From Opitutia bacterium (GTDB lineage Bacteria; Verrucomicrobiota; Verrucomicrobiia; Opitutales; Opitutaceae): a stretch of DNA of 64,000 nt. Shown piece after piece: positions 44,243-54,197 of this stretch. Both the position numbers and the translations under genes were made by a program. Positions within the stretch are counted from its first letter, which is position 1; every line of letters starts with the position of its first letter. Where the stretch lies: positions 1 to 64,000 of the forward strand of contig CANJCM010000017.1 in assembly GCA_947472765.1 (NCBI GenBank), given 5' to 3'. The notes beneath the pieces are model-generated. The model saw nothing but the letters and a program-made list of their open reading frames with translations. It ran no database searches and was not told where the DNA came from.

Positions 44243-44274
44243 GCCGCCGCGGGGAAACCTGCGGCGGCTTTTTT
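44243..44274 (+). terminator. Rho-independent terminator
   Basis: Eight-base stem GCCGCCGC/GCGGCGGC around a short loop, followed by six Ts (44269-44274), starting 18 bases after the Spy-like gene stop. Confidence 0.93.
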
Positions 44275-44338
44275 GTGCCCGCGCCAGTCCGCAACCGTGA
44301 CGAAGGTCCTCTCTTGAGCCGGAGCTATGCAGTTGAAT

Positions 44339-44618
44339 GTAGGGCCGGCGCTCGCCGCCGGGCCGCTTCGCGAACGAAACCCGTGGCCTGCCGACGAGCC
44401 GGTTCGGCAAGCTCACGGCCAAACGGAGGGAATCCCGGGCCCTACGACGCTCCGTGGACGTTCCGTCGCACGTTAGGCCGCCCTGGACGGTGGGGGCACC
44501 GTCCCTCCATGGATAGCTCTTTGAGAGGAGCGCGAACGGAAGTCTGAACGATCCGCCTACCCTGGAGGGCGGGTGCCCACACCCGCCGATTTCGTTCCAC
44601 TGCCTCGTTCCGGCTCAA
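44339..44618. repeat. Composite repeat block (families C and B, two B elements)
   Basis: Contains a family C element (44339-44364), an inverse CCC-GGGCCCTAC end near 44448, a minus-oriented family B element (44484-44510) and a plus-oriented one (44563-44587). The part 44408-44511 matches 63813-63936 apart from a 26-base insertion there. The part 44563-44618 is the near-exact inverse of 5897-5950. Nearby 44660-44700 is a simple AACTCCAAACTCCG repeat. No gene is seen from 44275 to 44781. Confidence 0.8.
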
Positions 44619-44781
44619 GCGGGGTGCCCGTCAGGGCGGGGTGTGTTGTCTGGCGGGTTATGTCCGAACTCCAAACTCCGAACTCCAAACTCAAAACTCC
44701 GCCCTGAGTCCTCCGCCGTCCGGCATCGGCTCCCCGGAATTCGGCTTCGACTTCGCCGGCCTGCCACCGCCAGCGTGAAAC

Positions 44782-46041
44782 ATGGCGGAAAAAACGCGCG
44801 TGGTGGTTGTCGGGGGTGGAGCCGCGGGCTTCTTCGCGGCCATCACCTGCGCGGAGAAATTAGGCCCGGCCGGCGAGGTGACGATCTACGAGACGACCGC
44901 CAATCCACTCGCCAAGGTCCGCGTCTCCGGCGGCGGCCGGTGCAATGTCACCCATGCCTGCTTCGAACCGCGCGAACTGGTGAAGCGTTACCCGCGCGGT
45001 GGCCGCGAATTGCTCGGGGCCTTTCATCGCTTTCAGCCGCGCGACACGGTCGCGTGGTTCGCGGCGCGCGGAGTCGAGCTCAAGACGGAGGACGACGGCC
45101 GCATGTTTCCCATCACCGACGACTCCGCCACGATCGTTGAATGCCTCACTGCCGCCGCCGAGAAGGCCGGCGTGCGCGTCTGCACGAGTCTCGGCGTGCG
45201 CACGGCGGAGGCGGGCGGCGGAGGTTTCTGGCTCACGCTCACCGATGGCTCGAATGTGCGCAGCGAAAAGCTGCTGCTCGCCACGGGTGGCAATCGTTCG
45301 TCCGCGGGGTTCACGATCGCCGAGCGTCTCGGCCACACCATCGAGCCGCTGGTGCCGTCGCTGTTCACCTTTCACATCGATGACGCGCGGCTCATCGGCC
45401 TCTCCGGGGTCGCGATGGAAAATGTCACGGTCGCCATTCCCGGGACCAAGCTCCGCGAGAGCGGCGCGATGCTCATCACGCACTGGGGTCTGAGCGGGCC
45501 GGCGATTTTGAAACTCTCCGCCTGGGGTGCGCGGGAACTGGCGGGACGAAATTATGAATTTTCGATCCTGATTAATTTCGCGCCGCCGCACAGCCGCGAG
45601 ACCCTGGCGCGCGAACTCGAGGCCGTGCGGGCGAAAAATCTGCGGAAGCAAATCGCCACCTGGAGCCCCCTGCCGATGCCGCAGCGCTTGTGGGAACGGC
45701 TGGTCACGAGCGCCGGCATTCCGGCCACGACGACGTGGACCGGCATCGCCAACGCCACGTTGCTCCACCTCGCGACCCAGCTCACCGCGGCGGAGCTCAA
45801 GGTCGTCGGGAAAAGTCTGTTCAAGGAGGAGTTCGTGACCTGCGGCGGCGTCCGGCTGAGCGAGGTGGACTTTCGGCGAATGGAGAGTCGGAAGTGTCCG
45901 GGGCTGCATTTCGCGGGCGAAGTGCTCGACATCGACGGCGTCACCGGCGGCTTCAATTTCCAGTCCGCGTGGACGACCGGAACGATCGCCGGCGAGGCGA
46001 TGGCCACGGTCTCCGACAAGGCGGCGGGCGACGCGGTCTGA
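44782..46041 (+). CDS. YhiN/HI0933 family flavoprotein
   Basis: A 419-residue FAD-binding protein of the HI0933 family (predicted dehydrogenase or oxidoreductase; substrate unknown). The Rossmann motif VVVVGGGAAGFFAAITCA is at the N-terminus, followed by the family signature KVRVSGGGRCNVTH (about 50-63) and a second glycine motif LLLATGGNRSS. The C-terminal FAD region is GVRLSEVDFRRMESRKCPGLHFAGEVLDIDGVTGGFN. Members are also related to tRNA-modifying flavoproteins. A repeat block flanks it on both sides. Confidence 0.93.
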   Translation: MAEKTRVVVVGGGAAGFFAAITCAEKLGPAGEVTIYETTANPLAKVRVSGGGRCNVTHACFEPRELVKRYPRGGRELLGAFHRFQPRDTVAWFAARGVELKTEDDGRMFPITDDSATIVECLTAAAEKAGVRVCTSLGVRTAEAGGGGFWLTLTDGSNVRSEKLLLATGGNRSSAGFTIAERLGHTIEPLVPSLFTFHIDDARLIGLSGVAMENVTVAIPGTKLRESGAMLITHWGLSGPAILKLSAWGARELAGRNYEFSILINFAPPHSRETLARELEAVRAKNLRKQIATWSPLPMPQRLWERLVTSAGIPATTTWTGIANATLLHLATQLTAAELKVVGKSLFKEEFVTCGGVRLSEVDFRRMESRKCPGLHFAGEVLDIDGVTGGFNFQSAWTTGTIAGEAMATVSDKAAGDAV

Positions 46042-46059
46042 TTCCGATAGAGCTCCCTC

Positions 46060-46278
46060 GTAGGGGCGCGCCTCGTGCGCGCCCGACCTCAAGAATGGAG
46101 GGCGGATGTCCCCATCCGCCCTGGCGTTCAGCCCGGCATGGCCGGTGGGGGCACCGGCCCTCCATGGAAAAGCCGTCTTCGGTCTCCCGTCTTTCTCATT
46201 CTCGTAATCGTTCTCGCGAAGCGGCGGCGAGAGGGGAGCGCGAGCGCCTCGCCTGGAGGGCCGGTGCCCTCACCGGCC
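46060..46278. repeat. Repeat block: one family D and three family B elements
   Basis: Family D (head GTAGGGGCG) at 46060-46084; family B plus at 46096-46120, minus at 46140-46165 and plus at 46254-46278. The first two B elements form an inverted pair. They fill the gap of 328 bases between the YhiN and AEC genes; I see no gene or terminator there. Confidence 0.8.
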
Positions 46279-46369
46279 ATCGCATCACAAATCGCCTGCC
46301 GGCTCACTTCGCGACGCGGGAAAGACTCGCCCCCGCGCCGACGTCGCGGCTCTCTTCGGCTTTTCCTCC

Positions 46370-47317
46370 ATGCCGACGTACTGGCAACTGCTGCTGCTCG
46401 TCCTGCCCGTCTTCGTCATCATTGGCGTCGGCGTCGCGGTGCGGCGCGTCCACTGGATCGAAGGCGAAGCCGAGGGCAGCCTGATCAAGTTCACGGTCAA
46501 CGTCTGCTTTCCCTGCCTGATCTTCGAGTCGGTCGCGAACAACGCCGCGCTGCAGAATCCGACCAATCTCGCGGTGCCGCCATTGGTGGGATTCGGCCTC
46601 GCCTGGATCAGCCTGATCGCAGGCAAGCTGATGGCGCGGGCGATCGGCCTGCAGGTCGGCACCGGACTCCGCACATTCGCGCTCGCCGTCGGGATCAATA
46701 ATTACGGTTTCCTGCCGCTGCCGATTATGGAGGCGATTTGGGGCCCCGGCAGCCGCGGCGTGCTCTTCGTCCACAACATCGGCGTCGAAATCGCGGTGTG
46801 GACCGTCGGCGTGCTGACCCTCAGCGGCCTGGGCCTGCGCGAGGGTTGGCGGCGCGTCGTCAGTCCGGTGACGATCACGATCGTCGTGGCATTGGTCTGC
46901 AATCTCTCCGGCCTCTCGCCCCATCTGCCGAAGGTGCTCTTCGACGCCGTGCATGCGATGGCCGTATGCAGCATTCCGCTCGGCCTGATTATGACTGGCG
47001 TGAGCCTTGCGAACTTCATCAACGAACCTCGGCAGCTCTTCGACCCGAAGGTCTCGCTCGCGGCCATCGCGCTGCGGCTGGGCATCCTGCCGGTGCTCTT
47101 CCTCGTCATCACGAAATTCGTCCCCTTCTCGGTCGAATTCAAACGCGTGCTGATCGTGCAGGCCGCCATGCCGACCGCGATGACCTCCGTGATCCTGGCA
47201 CGTATGTATAATGGTCATCCGAAGACCGCGGTGCAGATCGTCTTCGGCACCACCGCGCTCGGCCTCTTCGTCATCCCGCTCTGGCTCCGCGCCGGCCTCG
47301 CCTGGATCGGAGTGTAG
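46370..47317 (+). CDS. AEC family transporter
   Basis: A 315-residue inner-membrane carrier of the auxin efflux carrier family (malate/other organic-acid permeases in bacteria). About ten hydrophobic segments in a two-fold repeat, with the centre containing AVGINNYGFLPLPIMEAIWG and GVLFVHNIGVEIAVWTVG. The end has VQAAMPTAMTSVILARMYN, the second-half crossover motif. Substrate unknown. It lies 196 bases upstream of terC. Confidence 0.88.
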   Translation: MPTYWQLLLLVLPVFVIIGVGVAVRRVHWIEGEAEGSLIKFTVNVCFPCLIFESVANNAALQNPTNLAVPPLVGFGLAWISLIAGKLMARAIGLQVGTGLRTFALAVGINNYGFLPLPIMEAIWGPGSRGVLFVHNIGVEIAVWTVGVLTLSGLGLREGWRRVVSPVTITIVVALVCNLSGLSPHLPKVLFDAVHAMAVCSIPLGLIMTGVSLANFINEPRQLFDPKVSLAAIALRLGILPVLFLVITKFVPFSVEFKRVLIVQAAMPTAMTSVILARMYNGHPKTAVQIVFGTTALGLFVIPLWLRAGLAWIGV

Positions 47318-47318
47318 G

Positions 47319-47450
47319 GATTTTCGATTTTGGATTCTCGATTTTCGATTGGCGGCCGCCCGGCGGTTTCCTGACCGAAACTACCGGGCCTGGAACGACG
47401 GCGCCGCCGGACTCCGCAATCGAAAATCGGGAATCGAAAATCGAAAATTG
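47319..47450. repeat. Simple-sequence inverted repeat (GATTTTCGATT arms)
   Basis: Left arm 47319-47351 is built of GATTTTCGATT units; the right arm 47417-47450 is the inverse with AATCGAAAATCG units. The 65-base centre is GC-rich. The arms are AT-rich in a high-GC chromosome, a local composition anomaly. Confidence 0.75.
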
Positions 47451-47513
47451 GCCCGTGCTTCTCGAACCCGCATTTGACCAAACTTGCTCACAAGGGCCTA
47501 GTGCTCCGCCAAC

Positions 47514-48266
47514 ATGGACTGGATTTCTGATCCGCAGATCTGGGTCTCTCTCGTGACGCTCACCGCGCTCGAGATCGTACTCGGCATCGACAACATCATC
47601 TTCATCTCGATCCTCGCGGGCAAACTGCCGGTCGAGCAGCAGGCGCGGGCCCGCAAACTCGGCCTCTCCCTTGCGCTGATCACGCGCATCATGCTCCTGC
47701 TGAGCCTGACGTGGGTGATGAGCCTGACGAAGCCGCTCTTCACGCTGCCCGTGATGAACCAGGATATTTCCGGCCGGGATCTCGTCCTGCTGATCGGTGG
47801 ACTCTTCCTGATCTGGAAGAGCGTCCATGAGGTGCACGAAAAGCTCGAGGACGACGACGGCCACGCGACCTCTGGCAAAACCAGGATCACTTTTGCCGGA
47901 ACGATCGTGCAAATCCTGGTCCTCGACATCGTCTTCTCCCTCGACTCCGTCATCACCGCCGTGGGCATGGCGAACGAGGTGGGTGTGATGATCGCGGCCG
48001 TCGTGATTGCACTCGGCGTGATGCTGCTGGCCGCGACGGCGATCAGCGACTTCGTGAACCGGCACCCGACGCTGAAGATGCTCGCGCTCAGCTTCCTAAT
48101 CCTGATCGGCGTCGCCCTCGTGGCCGAGGGACTTGGCCAGCACATTCCGAAGGGCTACATCTACTTCTCCATGGCCTTCGCCTTCGGCGTCGAGATGTTG
48201 AACCTCAAGCTGCGCGCCCGGGAAAAGGCCAAGAAGCCCGTCGAGCTCCACCAGCCGTACCGCTAG
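47514..48266 (+). CDS. TerC family integral membrane protein
   Basis: A 250-residue inner-membrane protein of the TerC/Alx family, linked to tellurium resistance in some contexts and to manganese or metal export in others. The two hallmark acidic motifs are ALEIVLGIDNIIFISILAGK (about 17-36) and DIVFSLDSVITAVGMANEVG (about 142-161). About eight membrane segments. No other ter genes are nearby, so the metal-transport role is more plausible than tellurite resistance. Its stop abuts a strong hairpin. Confidence 0.92.
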   Translation: MDWISDPQIWVSLVTLTALEIVLGIDNIIFISILAGKLPVEQQARARKLGLSLALITRIMLLLSLTWVMSLTKPLFTLPVMNQDISGRDLVLLIGGLFLIWKSVHEVHEKLEDDDGHATSGKTRITFAGTIVQILVLDIVFSLDSVITAVGMANEVGVMIAAVVIALGVMLLAATAISDFVNRHPTLKMLALSFLILIGVALVAEGLGQHIPKGYIYFSMAFAFGVEMLNLKLRAREKAKKPVELHQPYR

Positions 48267-48295
48267 GAATTTGTCGGCCGGAGCCGACAAATTCC
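48264..48295. repeat. CTAG-headed hairpin at the terC stop
   Basis: A CTAG at 48263-48266 that includes the stop codon is followed by a 13 bp perfect stem starting GGAATTTGTCGGC (48266-48278) with loop CGGA. No T-tract follows, so it is not a classical terminator. Confidence 0.8.
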
Positions 48296-48373
48296 GAGTG
48301 ACGGTGGCGAACCAGCCGACATCGGGCGTGGACGAGCCTCGCCCCGACGAAGGGAATATTTCCAGCCGTACCC

Positions 48374-48398
48374 GTAGGGGCGCACCTCGTGTGCGCCC
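48374..48398 (+). repeat. REP-like element (family D)
   Basis: GTAGGGGCGCACCTCGTGTG followed by CGCCC; head plus a 7 bp stem with CTCG-type loop. Similar elements at 28153-28177 and 46060-46084, and minus/plus at 60577-60635. Confidence 0.8.
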
Positions 48399-48468
48399 TT
48401 TCGCGTGTTGGTAACACATCCCATCAACCGCTCGCGTCACGTCCTGCGTCGTTGGTCCGTTGTCACCT

Positions 48469-48610
48469 GTTATCTGGATTCCGAAGTTAAACGGATTGTC
48501 GTGGCCCTGTCCGTGAGGACAGGGACTTCGTGATCGTTTCGCCTCAATCCTTCCCGCTGCTCACGCAGCGGGCTACGAAGGCAACTTCGGAATCCAGGTA
48601 TTAGATAACA
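48469..48610. repeat. Large inverted repeat with two internal hairpins (family E, copy 1)
   Basis: The outer arms GTTATCTGGATTCCGAAGTT and its inverse AACTTCGGAATCCAGGT(A)TTAGATAAC enclose a GTGGCC-headed hairpin (stem CCTGTCC/GGACAGG, loop GTGA) and an inverted GTAGCC-headed hairpin (stem CGCTGC/GCAGCG, loop GTGA). A copy lacking the far outer arms lies at 60441-60566. The rest of the 447-base gap has no gene; 48660-48695 is a simple TCTCAAAT repeat. Confidence 0.85.
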
Positions 48611-48713
48611 AAAACGATTCGGCCCGCGGCGGGGGAAGCCCGCCAGATCCTGGCCCCGGATCTCAAATCTCAAATTTCAGATCTCAAACGCCGCCCCGCG
48701 GCGGCCGGGCGAC

Positions 48714-51050
<2,337 letters not shown>

Positions 51051-51137
51051 GAATGGAAAAACCGCCGAGAAGAGCGGGTGGCGCGGGGCGCGCAAGGAAC
51101 ATTTCCGGGGCAGACAGGAAACCGCCCCGGAGTTTTT

Positions 51138-51961
51138 GGACAGGATGAACAGGATGGAACAGGATGCCGGACGGCGTGGGTGGGTGGCAGAAGTGACCCG
51201 AGTATTCTGGGATGGGATCTTGGCTCGGAACCTCGGTTTCCCATCCTGCAAATCCTGTTCATCCTGTCTAAACCCCGAGTTCGGAATTTCGTTCGAGCAG
51301 ATCTGTCCCGGAGATTTGGACAGGATGAACAGGAGGGAGCAGGATGCCGGACGGCGCGGGGTGGGTGGGAGAATGGACCCGAGTTTTCTGGGATGGGATC
51401 GTGGCTCGGAACCCCGGTTTCCCATCCTGTAAATCCTGTCCATCCTGTCTAAAACCCGAATTAGGAATTTCGTTCGGACAGATCGGGTCCCGAGTTTTTG
51501 GACAGGATGAACAGGAGGGAGCAGGATGCCGGACGGCGTGGGTGGGTGGCAGAAGTGACCCGAGTATTCTGGAATGGGATCTTGGCTCGGAACCTTGGTT
51601 TCCCATCCTGCAAATCCTGTTCATCCTGTCTAAACCCCGAGTTCGGAATTTCGTTCGAGCAGATCTGTCCCGGAGATTTGGACAGGATGAACAGGATGGG
51701 CAGGATGCCGGACGGTGCGGGGTGGGAGGGAGAAGTGACCTGAGTTTTCTGGGATGGGATTCTGGTTCGGAACACCGGTTTCCCATCCTGTAAATCCTGT
51801 CCATCCTGTCTAAAACCCGAATTAGGAATTTCGTTCGAACAGATCGGTCCCGGAGATTTGGACAGGATGAACAGGATTTACAGGATTCAGACCCAGCTGG
51901 CCCGCGCCGCGCCTTTATCCTGCCAATCCTGTCATCCTGTCCAAACTGCCTGTGAATCCTG
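51138..51961. repeat. 180 bp tandem repeat array with 362 bp higher-order period
   Basis: Units begin with GGACAGGATGAACAGGA at 51138, 51318, 51500, 51680 and 51860 (the last partial). Each unit is bounded by ACAGGAT motifs on the left and CATCCTG motifs on the right and thus contains an inverted repeat. Copies 1 and 3, and 2 and 4, agree better than neighbours. The frame happens to stay open on both strands, giving repetitive translated products with no family similarity. It fills the gap between tex and the divergent epimerase gene. Confidence 0.93.
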
Positions 51962-52037
51962 TCGGCACGGCTAAATGCTTTGCGCCCGCCGCGGAAATTT
52001 GGCGACGTGCAGCGCAATCCCACCCGCGATCCCTCCG

Positions 52038-53906
52038 ATGTCCGCCATCAACCGCTTCCTCCTCGAGAACTCCCTTCGCGTCGCGACCAATCCGTGCGTC
52101 AGCCCGGACTTCTGCCTGGACTGGCCCGCCCTGCGCGCCGAACTGCAGGCGGGGCGGTTGCTCAAGGTGTATCCGAAGAGCCGGTTCGAGACAGTCGCGG
52201 GTTCCTGGACGCTGCTGGAGAACGCGGCCGGTGATTGCGCGTGGCGGCTCGAGGGCCGGACGAACGCGCTCACGGACGGCGTGGAACTGCCGGACGGCGT
52301 GCAGGCGTTTCCGGCGACGTTCGCAAATCTGCTGAAGCTGAAGAACCTCATTCAGGAGCATAATCCGGCGAGCACGATTTTCCCGACGGCGAGCGAACAG
52401 CTCGGTCGCAGCACGCTCGGCATCGGAGCGCGTTTTACGACGTTGCACTGGCCGGCGGTCGATTGGGCGATGAGCGCCCTCGGGCTCGGCGTGACGGCGA
52501 ACCAGAATTCGATCCCGCGCGAGCTGGTCTACGACGTCGACGTCATGCTGGCGGGCAAACTCGACAGCGTGCCGTTCCCCTTCATCGGCACGAACGTTCC
52601 CGAGGGTCACCAGGGGCAGAGCGTCGAAGGCATGAGTCACGGTTGCGTGCTGGCGAAGCTGAAGACCGGTTTTCACCGCCGCGGCGTGGCGTGGAGCTTC
52701 AACGCGGATCACCAGCCGATTGGCGGCAAGTTCGACCACCGCGAGGACGCGCTCGTCGCCGGCTGCGTGCTGGCAAGCTACATCACCTTCGATCTCTCCC
52801 CCGAGCTGGCGCAGACAAAAATTCCCGACGACGCCACCGCCTGGGTCAAAGCCAACGTAGCCGCAGAACTCGTCGCCAAGGTCCGCACCCGGGTCACCGC
52901 CGTCGGCGCCGGCCGCGAGGCCGGAGCCGCCTTGGAGTTGGACGAAGTCCAATTCCACCGGCTGCTGGCGTACGTCTGGCCCGCGATGCAGAAGATGAAG
53001 GCCCGCGATGCGAAGTATGCGGCGGTGCGGGCAAAGTTGTTCACGACGGAGTCGGGCCGCGCGTATCTGCGGGAACTCTCGATCGACGAGTTGCCCGGAC
53101 TCACGACGCCGGAGACAACCGCGGTCATGCTCGCGTTGTGCGAGGCGCTGGGAATGAAGATCAACTTCGTGGCGCCGGCGTTTGGCTTTCAGAAGAACAT
53201 GCCGTTTCCGGACAACGCGGCGCTGCGCCGGTTGATCGAGCAGCAGTGGGGCGTGTGCCGGCAGTTCGGGGCGAGCATCGGGTTCCACTCGGGCTCGGGC
53301 AAATCGGCGGAAAATTATCAGGCGATGGGCCAGGTCACGGGCGGGCACCTCGAAATCAAGACGAGCGGTCGCTACACTTATGAAATGGGCCGGGCGCTGT
53401 TTGCGTCGAAGGCGCCGGCCGATCAGGCGCTGTGGCGCGATTGGTACCGGTTCACGCTGGAGCTCGCTCAGGCGGGTTCGTACAGCACGGATGCGACGGA
53501 GCAGAAGATGGCGCGAATCTTCGTGACCGATGCGCTGGCGAAGGCGGGGCGCGGGACGGATGTGTTCGCGAATCCGACCGTGACGCGCGCGGCGCTGGAG
53601 TCGCTGCCGCCGAGCCCGGAGCACATGTTCTGGTTCGAGTACAATTTCCTCTACGTGCTCGCGGCCGACGGTCGCGCGCAGAAGTCGGCGCTCGGGGATC
53701 ACACGCCGGCCGGCTACCGGCAGCGCGCCCGGTTTTACAGCATCAGTGAGGAAGGCCGGATGCATTACGCGAAGAACGTCGCCGCCTACATCGTCTTCCT
53801 CGCGGAAAACACGGGCCTCGCGTCGCCGGCGGCGTGCGGGGCGGCGCGCAAGCTCCTCGCGGGTTATCCGACGCTCGAGGCGATGCTCAATGATGTGTCG
53901 CGCTGA
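52038..53906 (+). CDS. UxaE-like tagaturonate epimerase family protein
   Basis: By family, UxaE interconverts D-tagaturonate and D-fructuronate, linking galacturonate and glucuronate breakdown. The ATG at 52038 gives 622 residues; a Met at 51975 lies upstream but adds unconserved sequence. Seen: FNADHQPIGGKFDHREDALV (about 228-247), a TIM-barrel-like pattern, and GFHSGSGKSAENYQAMG (about 419-435). The function is assigned mainly from memory of the UxaE family and from the adjacent uxaC. At 622 residues it is longer than the approximately 480 I recall for Thermotoga UxaE. Could be a related sugar-acid enzyme instead. Confidence 0.68.
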   Translation: MSAINRFLLENSLRVATNPCVSPDFCLDWPALRAELQAGRLLKVYPKSRFETVAGSWTLLENAAGDCAWRLEGRTNALTDGVELPDGVQAFPATFANLLKLKNLIQEHNPASTIFPTASEQLGRSTLGIGARFTTLHWPAVDWAMSALGLGVTANQNSIPRELVYDVDVMLAGKLDSVPFPFIGTNVPEGHQGQSVEGMSHGCVLAKLKTGFHRRGVAWSFNADHQPIGGKFDHREDALVAGCVLASYITFDLSPELAQTKIPDDATAWVKANVAAELVAKVRTRVTAVGAGREAGAALELDEVQFHRLLAYVWPAMQKMKARDAKYAAVRAKLFTTESGRAYLRELSIDELPGLTTPETTAVMLALCEALGMKINFVAPAFGFQKNMPFPDNAALRRLIEQQWGVCRQFGASIGFHSGSGKSAENYQAMGQVTGGHLEIKTSGRYTYEMGRALFASKAPADQALWRDWYRFTLELAQAGSYSTDATEQKMARIFVTDALAKAGRGTDVFANPTVTRAALESLPPSPEHMFWFEYNFLYVLAADGRAQKSALGDHTPAGYRQRARFYSISEEGRMHYAKNVAAYIVFLAENTGLASPAACGAARKLLAGYPTLEAMLNDVSR

Positions 53907-53949
53907 CCCGCGTTTCACGCGGGCCTAGGCCAGTCGCGGAGGCGACTGG
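53907..53949. repeat. CTAG-centred twin hairpin after the epimerase stop
   Basis: Starts immediately after the stop codon. First hairpin 53907-53923 (stem CCCGCG/CGCGGG, loop TTTCA), then CCTAGG, then second hairpin 53930-53949 (stem CCAGTCGC/GCGACTGG, loop GGAG). A family I arm (GGATTCTTCGCTCTGCTCAG) follows at 53957-53976. The rest of the 291-base gap shows a short AGTTAGTGTC-type repeat at 54060-54095 and no gene. Confidence 0.85.
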
Positions 53950-54197
53950 TCGGGGGGATTCTTCGCTCTGCTCAGAATGACAAACCGGCAGGGGGTGGTC
54001 CGTGAGTGGGAAGCGGCGATTCTCTTAGTCTCACGGCGATCGGACGGCGACGTCCTAGTCCGAGTTAGTGTCTCATTAGTGTCAGTTAGTGGTTAACTCG
54101 TCCTGCGGTGTCATAACGCGCCCCTTTTTCAAAAAATGGGAGTGCGTTTTCCCAACCCGCCGCTTCAGATCGACGTCACGCTTTCTCGCTCCGTCCC

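Noticed and set aside
47514-48266. Tellurite-resistance operon
   Set aside because: Only terC is present; no terB, terD or terZ neighbours, so a general metal-transport role is more likely.
51138-51961. CRISPR array
   Set aside because: Units are 180 bases with no short conserved repeat separated by unique spacers; the variation is ordinary divergence, and no cas genes are present.
51268-52023. 251-codon repetitive open frame in the tandem repeats
   Set aside because: The 180 bp unit is a multiple of three and stop-poor on both strands; no start context, and one unit step is 182 bases, which breaks the frame.
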